DNA of 13,985 nucleotides from an uncultured Collinsella sp. Lineage in GTDB: Bacteria > Actinomycetota > Coriobacteriia > Coriobacteriales > Coriobacteriaceae. Under the pieces are notes generated by a model. The model did not search any database. It was not told the DNA's origin and saw nothing but the letters and a program-made list of their open reading frames with translations. Of the stretch, positions 7,263 to 13,522 are shown piece after piece. How positions within the stretch are numbered: the first letter of the stretch is position 1; the number at the start of each line of letters is the position of its first letter. Position numbers and translations under genes: made by a program. The DNA lies in the NCBI GenBank assembly GCA_900556285.1, contig USOF01000008.1:1-13985 (forward strand). The letters run 5' to 3'.

Positions 7263-7279
7263 GGTATTGAGACAATACC
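7263..7279. promoter_or_regulatory. Perfect dyad GGTATTG-AGA-CAATACC
   Basis: Seven-bp perfect arms, 7263-7269 and 7273-7279, are separated by 3 bp. It lies about 25 bp upstream of the candidate AlbA_2 -10 element and between the two ATCTCTC clusters. Size and symmetry fit an operator for a dimeric regulator. Confidence 0.4.
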
Positions 7280-7306
7280 ATGATTGCCTGCCTCTTTGCT
7301 GCTCAG

Positions 7307-7376
7307 TTATCTCTCATATATATCTCTCATATTTCTGTTATCTCTCATATTAGAGACGAATGAGAGACGAGAGATA
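7307..7376. repeat. Second ATCTCTC repeat cluster (TTATCTCTCATAT x3 plus inverted copies)
   Basis: TTATCTCTCATAT occurs at 7307-7319 and 7338-7350, and a near-identical copy (TATATCTCTCATAT) starts at 7319. Inverted copies follow: TTAGAGA (7350-7356), TGAGAGA (7361-7367) and GAGAGATA (7369-7376). The same core as the leader cluster is reused about 100 bp further upstream, on the far side of the candidate promoter. This suggests two operator clusters bracketing one promoter. Confidence 0.75.
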
Positions 7377-7386
7377 CGCGAGTGAT

Positions 7387-7563
7387 GGACGAGCGAGGAT
7401 TTTCGGACGGTCGGATATCGAGAGTGGATATTCGGACGGTTTTTGGGGCTTTTGCGGCAGATTCCGTCCAAATATCCATTCTCGTTCGATAGGTATCCGG
7501 AAATCCTCGCTCGTCCGTCCGAACATCCACTCTCGTTTGGCGAGTGTCCAATTATCCATGCTC
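7387..7563. repeat. Array of six ~20-bp units (GAGnGnGGATnTTCGGACGG), head-to-head
   Basis: Two plus-strand units start at 7391 and 7420. Four minus-strand units occupy 7463-7483, 7492-7512, 7514-7534 and 7543-7563. Same-strand units are 29, 29, 22 and 29 bp apart. Because the two groups face each other, 7387-7439 and 7464-7516 form imperfect 53-bp inverted arms around a 24-bp spacer (7440-7463). The first 16 positions and the last about 13 positions of the arms match best. The last unit (7543-7563) is the most degenerate. The array is unrelated in sequence to the ATCTCTC clusters. It is not a CRISPR: units are imperfect, lie on both strands and have only short spacers. Confidence 0.75.
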
Positions 7564-7617
7564 ATGCAGCGGGCACGCGGGGCCTTTGCCCAATCCGCCA
7601 GCATCGTCTCCAGTTCG

Positions 7618-7648
7618 TTGCAGAGCCGTGGCCCCATATGGGTATACT
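7618..7648 (+). promoter_or_regulatory. Candidate promoter of the M16 peptidase gene
   Basis: TTGCAG (7618-7623) and TATACT (7643-7648) stand 19 bp apart. The -10 is good and the spacing slightly long. Transcription would start near 7655, about 46 nt before the ATG at 7701. It lies 55 bp past the end of the repeat array. Confidence 0.45.
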
Positions 7649-7700
7649 CTCGAGGATTCGACTCGATTCACCCCCGCTGGGGCGTCAAAGGAGACTGCAT

Positions 7701-10700
7701 ATGCCCACCACCTCAACCGACCCGCGCGCCGCTGCCGCCGCGCTGCTGGTGCCCGGCACCACCTGCCACGGCTTTGCCGTCGAGCGCCGCGAGACCGTGC
7801 CCGAGCTCGACTCGGACGCTTACGTGCTGCGCCACACCGCCTCGGGCGCTCGCCTGCTGTACCTGGCGTGCGACGACGAAAACAAGGCCTTTGCCATTGG
7901 CTTTAAGACGCCGCCGGCCGATTCTACCGGCGTGTTCCATATTCTTGAGCACTCGGTACTGTGCGGGTCGGCCAAGTTCCCCGTCAAGGAGCCGTTTGTC
8001 GACCTGATCAAGAGCTCCATGCAGACGTTCCTCAACGCCATGACCTACCCCGACAAGACCATCTACCCCGTTGCCACCACCAACGAGCAGGATCTGTACA
8101 ACCTGATGGACGTGTATCTGGACGCGGTGTTCAACCCGGCCATCTATACCAAGCCCACCATTTTTGAGCAGGAGGGCTGGCACTACGAGCTGGACCTGCC
8201 GGAGGACGCCGAGGGCGACAGCAGCTCCGCGAGCCTGCGCGAGGGCACGCTGCGCTATAACGGTGTGGTGTTCAACGAGATGAAGGGTGCGCTGTCCGAC
8301 CCCATGAGCGTGCTGGACGACGCCGTCAACGCCGCGCTCTACCCCGACACCGCCTATGCACACGAGAGCGGTGGCGACCCGCGCGCGATCCCCGCGCTCA
8401 CCTACGAGCAGTTCCTGGACACGCACGCGCGCCACTACAACCCCTCCAACTCTTACATCACGCTCTACGGCGACCTGGACGTGGACCGCGCGCTGGCGTT
8501 TTTGGACGAGCGCTATCTGTCGCAGCCGAGTGCTGCGAGCCGCCGCATGGACGCTGCCGTCGCCGCCGGCGAGGACCCGTCCACGCTGGCGCCCAATCCG
8601 CTGGGCGTGCAGGCACCCGTGACCTGCGAGTACAAGCGCGTCGAGATGGCCACCACGCCCGAGAACGCTCTGGTTGGCCTGGGCCTTGTGCTGGGCAGCG
8701 CGCTCGACCGCAAGCGCACGATCGCGGCGGATATCCTGTTTGAGGCACTGCTGGGCTCCAACGAAGCGCCGGTTAAGAAGGCCATTCTGGCCGCCGGCCT
8801 GGGCGGCAACGTGGTGAGCTACACCGCGGCCGAGAGCCTGCAGCCCTACGAGCTCATCATGCTGCAAAACGCACAGCCCGGCGTGGCGCGTGAGCTGCGC
8901 CGCGTGTTCCAGGACGCCTGCCGCGACCTATGCGAGCATGGCGTTCCGCGCGAGCGCCTGGAAGCCATCATCAGCAGCAACGAATACGACCTGCGCCAGC
9001 GCGACTACGGTATCGCCGACGGCGTGGCCATTGCGTGCGACGCGCTGAGCACATGGCTCTACGATGACGACGCCGCGACGCTGGCGCTCAAGTACGGCCC
9101 GGTGTACGAGGAGCTGCGTAGCGAGCTGGACGGCAGCTATTTTGAGGACCTGCTGCGCGAGCTGGTGCTGGAAAACGACCACATGGCGCTGGTCGAGCTG
9201 GTGCCGGTGGACGCCGCCGAGGGTTCGGAGGGCGCAGAGGCCGCAGAGCTGGCAGCCAAGTGCGACGCCATGACCGATGCCGAGCTGGCCGACGTGGTCG
9301 AGCGCACGGCTGCGCTACGCACCGCGCAGGAGGCAGAAGACACGCCCGAGGCCAAGGCCACGCTGCCGCGCCTACGCGTGTCCGACATTGGAGAGGCGCG
9401 CCCCGAGCCGCCGCTGGTCGTGGACACCACTGCGCCCATCCCCTGCCTGCGCCACGGCATCCCCACCAACCGCCTGGCCTACGCCATGCAGTATTTCGAC
9501 CTGAGCTGCGTCGCGTTTGAAGACCTGCCCTATGTGACGCTGCTCTGCCGCCTGCTCAAACAGCTGCCCACGAGCGAGCACTCGGCCGAGGAGCTCGACA
9601 ACTTGCTTGCCGGCAAGCTGGGCTTTTTGAGCTTTACGACCGAGGTCATGACCCAGCCCGACGTGGACGGTGTGCGCCCTTATCTGCTGGTGAGCGCCGG
9701 CGCCCTGTCCGAGAAGATCAATGCGCTGGCGAGCCTGCCGCGCGAGGTATGGTCGAGCACGCTGCTGGCAGACGCCGACGCCGACCGCGTGCGCGACGTG
9801 CTCACGCAGATTCGCATTGGGCTTGAGCAGGGCTTTATCAACAATGGTCACTCGGCGGCGCTCGGTCGCGCGATGAGCTACAGCTCACCTTCGGCCGTGG
9901 TTCGCGAGCAGCTTTCGGGCGTGGACTTCTACCTGTTCCTGCGCGATCTGCTCGACCACTTTGACGAGCGCGTGGACGGGCTGCGTACCAAGCTTGCCGA
10001 GCTGGCAGACCGCATCTTTGTGGCCGATGGCTGCATGGCGAGCTTCACCGGCAGCGATGAGGACTTTGACGCGTACTGGGATGCCGCGGGCAACCTGGGG
10101 CTGGGCGCGGGTGACGGCGCTGGCAGCGGCACGCTCGTGGTACCGGAGCCGCGCGACCGTCACGAGGCTTTCGTCATCCCCAGCGACATCTGCTTTGCTG
10201 CGCGCGCGTGCGACCCGCGCCGTCTGGGCATTGACGTGACGGGCGCCTGGGCGGTTGCCGCCAACGCGCTCTCCTACGACTACCTGTGGAACGAGATCCG
10301 CGTGAAGGGCGGTGCGTACGGCTGCGGATTCCGCGCTGCCGGCGAGCGTCAGACGGCGTTCTACACCTACCGCGACCCGGCAATCGACCCCTCGATTGAG
10401 CGCGTGGAACGCGCGGGCGAATGGCTCAGCAGCTTTGAGCCCGACGAGGCCGCCTTCGAGGGCTTTATCGTGAGCTGCGTGAGCGGCATGGACGCGCCCG
10501 TGAAGCCGTACGCGCTCACCAAGCGCCGCAACACGACCTACCTGGCTGGGCTCGATCCGCACGCGCGCGAGGAGCGCCGCGCCCAGATGCTCGCGGCCAC
10601 ACCCGCTGAGCTGCGCTCGTTCGGCGCCGACGTGACGCGCATTGCAGCCGCGTCGCCCACCTGCGTCTTTGGCGGCCGAGACGTCATCGCCAAGAGCAAC

Positions 10701-10733
10701 GCCGGCTTTAACGTCATCGACCTGCTGGGCTAA
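7701..10733 (+). CDS. M16C family zinc metallopeptidase (presequence-protease/insulinase type)
   Basis: The gene encodes a 1010-residue protein, near the usual 970-1000 for M16C enzymes. The inverted zinc motif HILEH is present (His80, Glu83, His84), with the third ligand Glu193 in FNEMKG. The C-terminal half has the paired substrate-binding motif WNEIRVKGGAYG (863-874) with conserved Arg867 and Tyr873. So it has the catalytic N-terminal half, the M16C-associated middle domain and the non-catalytic C-terminal half that close like a clamshell around short, unfolded peptides. There is no signal peptide, so a cytosolic peptide-degrading role is likely. The ATG at 7701 has AAAGGAG (7687-7693) at good spacing. 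The frame is open back to 7443, but that part only reads through the repeat array. Very high GC and strong Coriobacteria-like codon use. Confidence 0.93.
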   Translation: MPTTSTDPRAAAAALLVPGTTCHGFAVERRETVPELDSDAYVLRHTASGARLLYLACDDENKAFAIGFKTPPADSTGVFHILEHSVLCGSAKFPVKEPFVDLIKSSMQTFLNAMTYPDKTIYPVATTNEQDLYNLMDVYLDAVFNPAIYTKPTIFEQEGWHYELDLPEDAEGDSSSASLREGTLRYNGVVFNEMKGALSDPMSVLDDAVNAALYPDTAYAHESGGDPRAIPALTYEQFLDTHARHYNPSNSYITLYGDLDVDRALAFLDERYLSQPSAASRRMDAAVAAGEDPSTLAPNPLGVQAPVTCEYKRVEMATTPENALVGLGLVLGSALDRKRTIAADILFEALLGSNEAPVKKAILAAGLGGNVVSYTAAESLQPYELIMLQNAQPGVARELRRVFQDACRDLCEHGVPRERLEAIISSNEYDLRQRDYGIADGVAIACDALSTWLYDDDAATLALKYGPVYEELRSELDGSYFEDLLRELVLENDHMALVELVPVDAAEGSEGAEAAELAAKCDAMTDAELADVVERTAALRTAQEAEDTPEAKATLPRLRVSDIGEARPEPPLVVDTTAPIPCLRHGIPTNRLAYAMQYFDLSCVAFEDLPYVTLLCRLLKQLPTSEHSAEELDNLLAGKLGFLSFTTEVMTQPDVDGVRPYLLVSAGALSEKINALASLPREVWSSTLLADADADRVRDVLTQIRIGLEQGFINNGHSAALGRAMSYSSPSAVVREQLSGVDFYLFLRDLLDHFDERVDGLRTKLAELADRIFVADGCMASFTGSDEDFDAYWDAAGNLGLGAGDGAGSGTLVVPEPRDRHEAFVIPSDICFAARACDPRRLGIDVTGAWAVAANALSYDYLWNEIRVKGGAYGCGFRAAGERQTAFYTYRDPAIDPSIERVERAGEWLSSFEPDEAAFEGFIVSCVSGMDAPVKPYALTKRRNTTYLAGLDPHAREERRAQMLAATPAELRSFGADVTRIAAASPTCVFGGRDVIAKSNAGFNVIDLLG

Positions 10734-10738
10734 CGCAC

Positions 10739-10783
10739 AAAGGTAGATTTTTGGGACATGCCTGAAAATCTACCTTTTCTTTT
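10739..10783 (+). terminator. Rho-independent terminator of the M16 gene
   Basis: Arms AAAGGTAGATTTT (10739-10751) and AAAATCTACCTTT (10765-10777) are perfectly paired over 13 bp with a 13-nt loop. A T-run TTTTCTTTT reaches 10783. It starts 6 nt after the stop. The core 10743-10773 recurs inverted near 13415-13445. Confidence 0.85.
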
Positions 10784-10833
10784 GCCGCGGACCGGGCAGG
10801 CGGCCCGACTTCGGCCCGCCCCGTCCCACCAGT

Positions 10834-10896
10834 TTTGTCTCGATCTGTAACAGCTAGGCCCATTTATGTCGAGTTACTGTTACAGATCGAGACAAA
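10834..10896. repeat. Perfect 20-bp inverted repeat, intergenic hairpin
   Basis: Left arm 10834-10853 (TTTGTCTCGATCTGTAACAG) is exactly complementary to 10877-10896, with a 23-nt loop. No T-run follows, so it is not an ordinary terminator. Its length and perfection fit a small dispersed palindromic element or RNA structure. Just upstream, 10799-10820 form a second GC-rich hairpin (GGCGGnCCGA/TCGGnCCGCC). Confidence 0.7.
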
Positions 10897-10962
10897 CCGC
10901 CGCAGACATCCGCCCTTCAGCAAAAACCACCGCAAAGGGGACAGGTGTCTTTGTGTTGATTC

Positions 10963-10997
10963 GAACACTTGTTCTATACGTACACATGTTCTATAGT
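10963..10997 (+). promoter_or_regulatory. hicAB promoter with two LexA-like boxes
   Basis: -35 TTGTTC (10969-10974) and -10 TATAGT (10992-10997) are exactly 17 bp apart. Over them lie two tandem 17-bp units, GAACACTTGTTCTATAC (10963-10979) and GTACACATGTTCTATAG (10980-10996), identical at 14 of 17 positions. The first holds the full Gram-positive LexA core GAAC-N4-GTTC; the second differs from it by one base (GTAC for GAAC). One box covers the -35 and the other abuts the -10, so binding would block transcription. HicB or another dimeric regulator is the alternative binder. Confidence 0.6.
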
Positions 10998-11022
10998 AGG
11001 GGTGCTTGCATCGGGCTTAAAT

Positions 11023-11043
11023 TGCAACTAGGATATAGTTGCA
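11023..11043. promoter_or_regulatory. Dyad in the hicA leader, possible HicB operator
   Basis: TGCAACTA (11023-11030) and TAGTTGCA (11036-11043) are perfect 8-bp arms with a 5-bp spacer, ending 14 nt before the hicA ATG. HicB antitoxins of this type carry a ribbon-helix-helix domain and repress their own operon by binding such dyads. The alternative is a leader hairpin that limits hicA translation. Confidence 0.45.
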
Positions 11044-11057
11044 GAATGTGAGGCGGG

Positions 11058-11321
11058 ATGACTCGGACCGATAAACTCATCGCCCAACTGCTTAGCTGCC
11101 CTTCGACGTATCGGTATACCGATTTTTTAAAAGTCATGGCTTCATATGGCTTTGAAATGGACAACAAAGGCAAGACATCCGGATCGCGCGTTCGCTTCTA
11201 CAGGCCATCGGATGGCAGGATGTTCGTAATGCACGCGCCACATCCATCTGACGAATTGACAGCGGGGACCATTCGAAACATCGTTCGATTTCTGCAAGAT
11301 GTCGGAGGTAGTCATGAGTAA
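11058..11321 (+). CDS. hicA: HicA family toxin
   Basis: The 87-residue protein resembles the HicA double-stranded-RNA-binding-like fold: a helical N-terminus, then 'YGFEMDNKGKTSGSRVRFYRPSDGRMFVMHAPHPSDEL' (features cited: GSR at 42-44 and HAPHP at 59-63), then a helix 'AGTIRNIVRFLQDVG'. HicA toxins are translation-dependent mRNA interferases. The usual active-site His in 'GSH' is Arg44 here; this GSR variant occurs in HicA relatives whose second conserved element is 'H.PHP', as here. GAGG precedes the ATG at 11058. The stop overlaps the start of hicB by 8 nt, which gives the classic translational coupling of toxin first, antitoxin second. Confidence 0.85.
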   Translation: MTRTDKLIAQLLSCPSTYRYTDFLKVMASYGFEMDNKGKTSGSRVRFYRPSDGRMFVMHAPHPSDELTAGTIRNIVRFLQDVGGSHE

Positions 11322-11643
11322 CGTTTTGGCATACAAGGGTTATTTCGCCCCAGTCGAGTTCGATGCCGAACAGCATGTGCTAACAGGTATGGTCACCGGC
11401 ATTAGGGACGCAATCATATTTGAAGGCTCCACGGCTGAAGAAGTGGAGCAATGCTTCCACGACGCCGTCGACGATTACCTTGAGTTTTGCGCCGAGAAGG
11501 GCAAGGAACCCGAGCGGGCTTTTAAGGGGTCGTTCAACGTAAGAACGGGCTCTGAGCTCCACAAGCAAGCAGCGCTGGCAGCGGCAAAGAAGGGTGAGTC
11601 GCTCAATAAGTTTGTGACTGAAGCAATCGCTGCGGCGCTGTGA
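11314..11643 (+). CDS. hicB: HicB family antitoxin
   Basis: This 109-residue protein begins at ATG 11314. GGAGG (11304-11308) lies 5 nt upstream; the longer in-frame start at 11299 lacks this. The N-terminus 'YKGYFAPVEFDAEQHVLTGMV' (7-27) and 'FEGSTAEEVEQCFHDAVDDYLEFC' (36-59, quoted in part) match the HicB RNase H-like fold that binds and blocks HicA. 'HKQAALAAAKKGESLNKFV' (83-101) is a ribbon-helix-helix DNA-binding domain for autorepression. It overlaps hicA by 8 nt and ends before a strong hairpin, so the pair forms one transcription unit from the promoter at 10969. Confidence 0.88.
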   Translation: MSNVLAYKGYFAPVEFDAEQHVLTGMVTGIRDAIIFEGSTAEEVEQCFHDAVDDYLEFCAEKGKEPERAFKGSFNVRTGSELHKQAALAAAKKGESLNKFVTEAIAAAL

Positions 11644-11655
11644 AGCCAACGTCGA

Positions 11656-11700
11656 GTCGAGACCGCCACAAAGGGCACCTTTGTGGCGGTCTCGACGTTT
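11656..11700 (+). terminator. Strong 19-bp hairpin after hicB, probable terminator
   Basis: Arms 11656-11674 and 11678-11696 are perfectly paired (GTCGAGACCGCCACAAAGG and its complement) around a 3-nt loop GCA. It starts 12 nt after the hicB stop. Only GTTT follows, so the U-run is weak, but stem strength and place support termination. Confidence 0.65.
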
Positions 11701-11764
11701 GCCCAGATAAAACCTGCCAGAATAAACCTGTCCCTTTTTGGTAGGTCTGGGAGAGGGAGCCGGG

Positions 11765-12361
11765 ATGGACAAGGCTGAGTTGCGGCGGGCGATGATTGCT
11801 CGGCGCGATGCTCTCGATTTGGATGTGCGAGCGGCGAAGTCTGCTGATATCTGTGCACGGCTGGTTGAGCTGCTGGGCCGCTTGGATGCCGCGGCGCCGC
11901 GCACCGTCGCCGTCTATGCCGCGATGGGTTCCGAGGCAGACCCTGCCGCGTTTGCCGCTGCGGTCGCCGTGCGCGGCTGGCGCGTGGCCTATCCGTGCAT
12001 GCTCTCGGCAGCAGACGCCGTGGCTTGTGGCCAGCGCATGTGTATGCGGGCAGTTGCCGCCGACGATGCGTCCGCGGCTCCGTTTATCGCCCACCCCACG
12101 CAGGCCTTTGCGGCCACGGACATCGACAGTAACCGCTTCCCTATCGTGCCTGCCGAAGCTCTCGACATGATCGTCGTGCCGCTCGTGGCCTTCGACCAAA
12201 CCGGCGCGCGCCTAGGCTACGGAGGCGGCTGCTATGACCGCTACCTGCCCATGCTCTCGCCTGCATGTCAAATCATCGGCATCGCCTTTGACGAGCAGCA
12301 CGTCGACCACATCCCCATCGATGCCCACGCCCTGCCGCTACCCCGCATCATCAGCGCCTAA
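11765..12361 (+). CDS. 5-formyltetrahydrofolate cyclo-ligase
   Basis: The enzyme converts 5-formyl-THF to 5,10-methenyl-THF using ATP and returns stored folate to the one-carbon pool in the cytosol. At 198 residues the length is normal for the family. The signature loop 'RLGYGGGCYDRYL' (149-161) is the ATP/folate site; the usual second Tyr of GGGYYDR is Cys156 here. 'MDKAELRRAMIARRDAL' is the typical start with the conserved Lys and Arg residues, and 'GIAFDEQHVDHIPIDAHALPL' is the typical end (quoted in part). ATG 11765 is preceded by GAGGGAG at 5 nt. It converges on metA with a 23-bp gap. Confidence 0.9.
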   Translation: MDKAELRRAMIARRDALDLDVRAAKSADICARLVELLGRLDAAAPRTVAVYAAMGSEADPAAFAAAVAVRGWRVAYPCMLSAADAVACGQRMCMRAVAADDASAAPFIAHPTQAFAATDIDSNRFPIVPAEALDMIVVPLVAFDQTGARLGYGGGCYDRYLPMLSPACQIIGIAFDEQHVDHIPIDAHALPLPRIISA

Positions 12362-12384
12362 CGGCTGGTGCACCTCCCGGCAGC

Positions 12385-13311
12385 CTAGTGCTCCTCGCCG
12401 GCGCGGGCCAGGTCGTAGGGCGTGGTCTGGTAGACGTAGTAGTTGAGCCAGTTGGTGTAGAACAGCTGAGCCTGGCTGCGCCAGACGTTGCGCGGCTCGG
12501 CGGTGGGGTCGTCGCCCGGGAAGTAATGCGCCGGCACCTGAGGATTGAGGCCGCGCTTCACGTCGCGCTCGTACTCCAGGCGCAGCGTGTCGGTATCGTA
12601 CTCGGGGTGGCCAAATACAAAGAAGCGGCGGCTGTCGGTCGACTTGACGATGTACAGGCCAACCTCGTCAGACACGGCCACAACCTCAAGCTGCGGCTCG
12701 GCCTCCACATCCTCGCGGCGCACATCGGTGTTGCGCGAATGCACGGCATAGAAACGGTCGTCGAAGCCGCGGACCAGCGGGCTTTGCGGCTTCACCAGAT
12801 AATGCTCGAACACGCCGCTCGCCTTTGCCGGCAGGTCATACTTCTGGATACCGTAATGATGGTAGAGCCCCGCCTGCGCGCCCCAACAAATGTGCAGCGT
12901 GGAGTGCACGTGCGTGGTGGACCAATCCATGATCTGGCAGAGCTCGGGCCAGTAGTCGACCTCCTCGAACGGCATCTGCTCCACCGGCGCGCCCGTGATG
13001 ATCAGGCCGTCGTAGTGGATGTCGCGGATGTCGTCGAACGTGCGATAGAACGTCTCCAGGTGGCCGGCGCTCACGTGCGTGGCCTCGTGCGTTTTCGTGC
13101 GCAGCAGGTCCACCTCCACCTGCAGCGGCGTGTTGGAGAGCTTGCGCATGATCTGCGTCTCGGTAGCGATCTTGGTGGGCATGAGGTTGAGGATGAGCAC
13201 GCGCAGCGGACGGATGTCCTGGTGCAGCGCGCGGTACTCGGTCATGACAAAGATGTTCTCGCTCTCGAGCTGCGCGGCGGCAGGGAGGGCGTCGGGGATG
13301 CGAATGGGCAT
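12385..13311 (-). CDS. metA: Homoserine O-acyltransferase MetA, predicted acetyl-CoA specific
   Basis: The enzyme acylates homoserine in the first committed step of methionine synthesis. The 308-residue sequence follows the canonical MetA numbering with no gaps. Catalytic Cys142 lies in 'HICWGAQAG', His235 and Glu237 in 'GHPEYD', and Lys47 in '[11 protein letters not shown]'. Position 111 is Glu in '[15 protein letters not shown]'. In this family Glu111 has been shown to give acetyl-CoA use, as in Bacillus cereus, while Gly111 gives succinyl-CoA use, as in E. coli. So homoserine O-acetyltransferase is the better name despite the usual 'succinyltransferase' label. AAGGAG lies 5 nt before the ATG at 13311. 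It is monocistronic: convergent with the cyclo-ligase gene and divergent from the dehydrogenase gene. Confidence 0.95.
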   Translation of the reverse strand: MPIRIPDALPAAAQLESENIFVMTEYRALHQDIRPLRVLILNLMPTKIATETQIMRKLSNTPLQVEVDLLRTKTHEATHVSAGHLETFYRTFDDIRDIHYDGLIITGAPVEQMPFEEVDYWPELCQIMDWSTTHVHSTLHICWGAQAGLYHHYGIQKYDLPAKASGVFEHYLVKPQSPLVRGFDDRFYAVHSRNTDVRREDVEAEPQLEVVAVSDEVGLYIVKSTDSRRFFVFGHPEYDTDTLRLEYERDVKRGLNPQVPAHYFPGDDPTAEPRNVWRSQAQLFYTNWLNYYVYQTTPYDLARAGEEH

Positions 13312-13339
13312 GGATGCTCCTTACGAGTCAGTTGCAGCT

Positions 13340-13345
13340 ATGGTA
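13340..13345 (-). promoter_or_regulatory. Candidate -10 element of metA
   Basis: On the minus strand, TACCAT (13345-13340) is preceded by TTG, about 29 nt before the metA ATG. No clear -35. It sits inside a loose dyad GTTG...CAAC. No S-box or other methionine riboswitch fold was seen in the short leader. Confidence 0.3.
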
Positions 13346-13414
13346 CAACGAGCGGCCCCGTCCGCGCGAGTACATCGCCCGGCGATGCCGTCAGCGGCCC
13401 AAATCACTCCAAAA

Positions 13415-13445
13415 GTAGAGATTAAGGTATGTCCCAAAAATCTAC
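13415..13445. repeat. Inverted copy of the 31-nt hairpin sequence found after the M16 gene
   Basis: Read on the minus strand this stretch begins GTAGATTTTTGGGACAT, identical to 10743-10759, and matches that copy at 27 of 31 positions. Arms GTAGA/TCTAC remain. It lies between divergent metA and the dehydrogenase gene, so here it cannot end either gene. Confidence 0.65.
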
Positions 13446-13479
13446 AGCGCTTTAGCCTAGCAAAGTGGCAGCAGGACGC

Positions 13480-13485
13480 TACAAT
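13480..13485 (+). promoter_or_regulatory. Candidate -10 element of the dehydrogenase gene
   Basis: TACAAT (13480-13485) is a good -10 hexamer 37 bp before the ATG. The best -35 candidate, TAGCAA (13458-13463) with 16-bp spacing, is weak. Transcription would start near 13492. Confidence 0.45.
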
Positions 13486-13522
13486 GGTTCGACGCGAATA
13501 ACTCGGCCGAAAGGATACGTAT

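Noticed and set aside
7387..7563. CRISPR array
   Set aside because: Units are on both strands, imperfect, and separated by only about 1-9 bp between motifs (24 bp at the centre); there are no cas genes.
7443..7700. Extended N-terminus for the M16 peptidase
   Set aside because: The frame is open, but it only reads through the repeat array and the candidate promoter. The ATG at 7701 has a strong ribosome site and starts the family-like sequence.
7713..8867. Long minus-strand open frame (384 codons) inside the M16 gene
   Set aside because: It is a shadow of a very GC-rich gene. Its translation is rich in Val/Gly/Gln/His with no family features, while the plus strand has a full M16C protein with catalytic motifs.
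13312..13400. SAM riboswitch upstream of metA
   Set aside because: The leader appears to be about 20 nt and none of the conserved S-box or SAM-II pieces was visible.
12388..13425. Long plus-strand open frame (345 codons) opposite metA
   Set aside because: MetA on the minus strand is complete with all catalytic residues and a good ribosome site; the opposite frame is low-complexity and lacks motifs.
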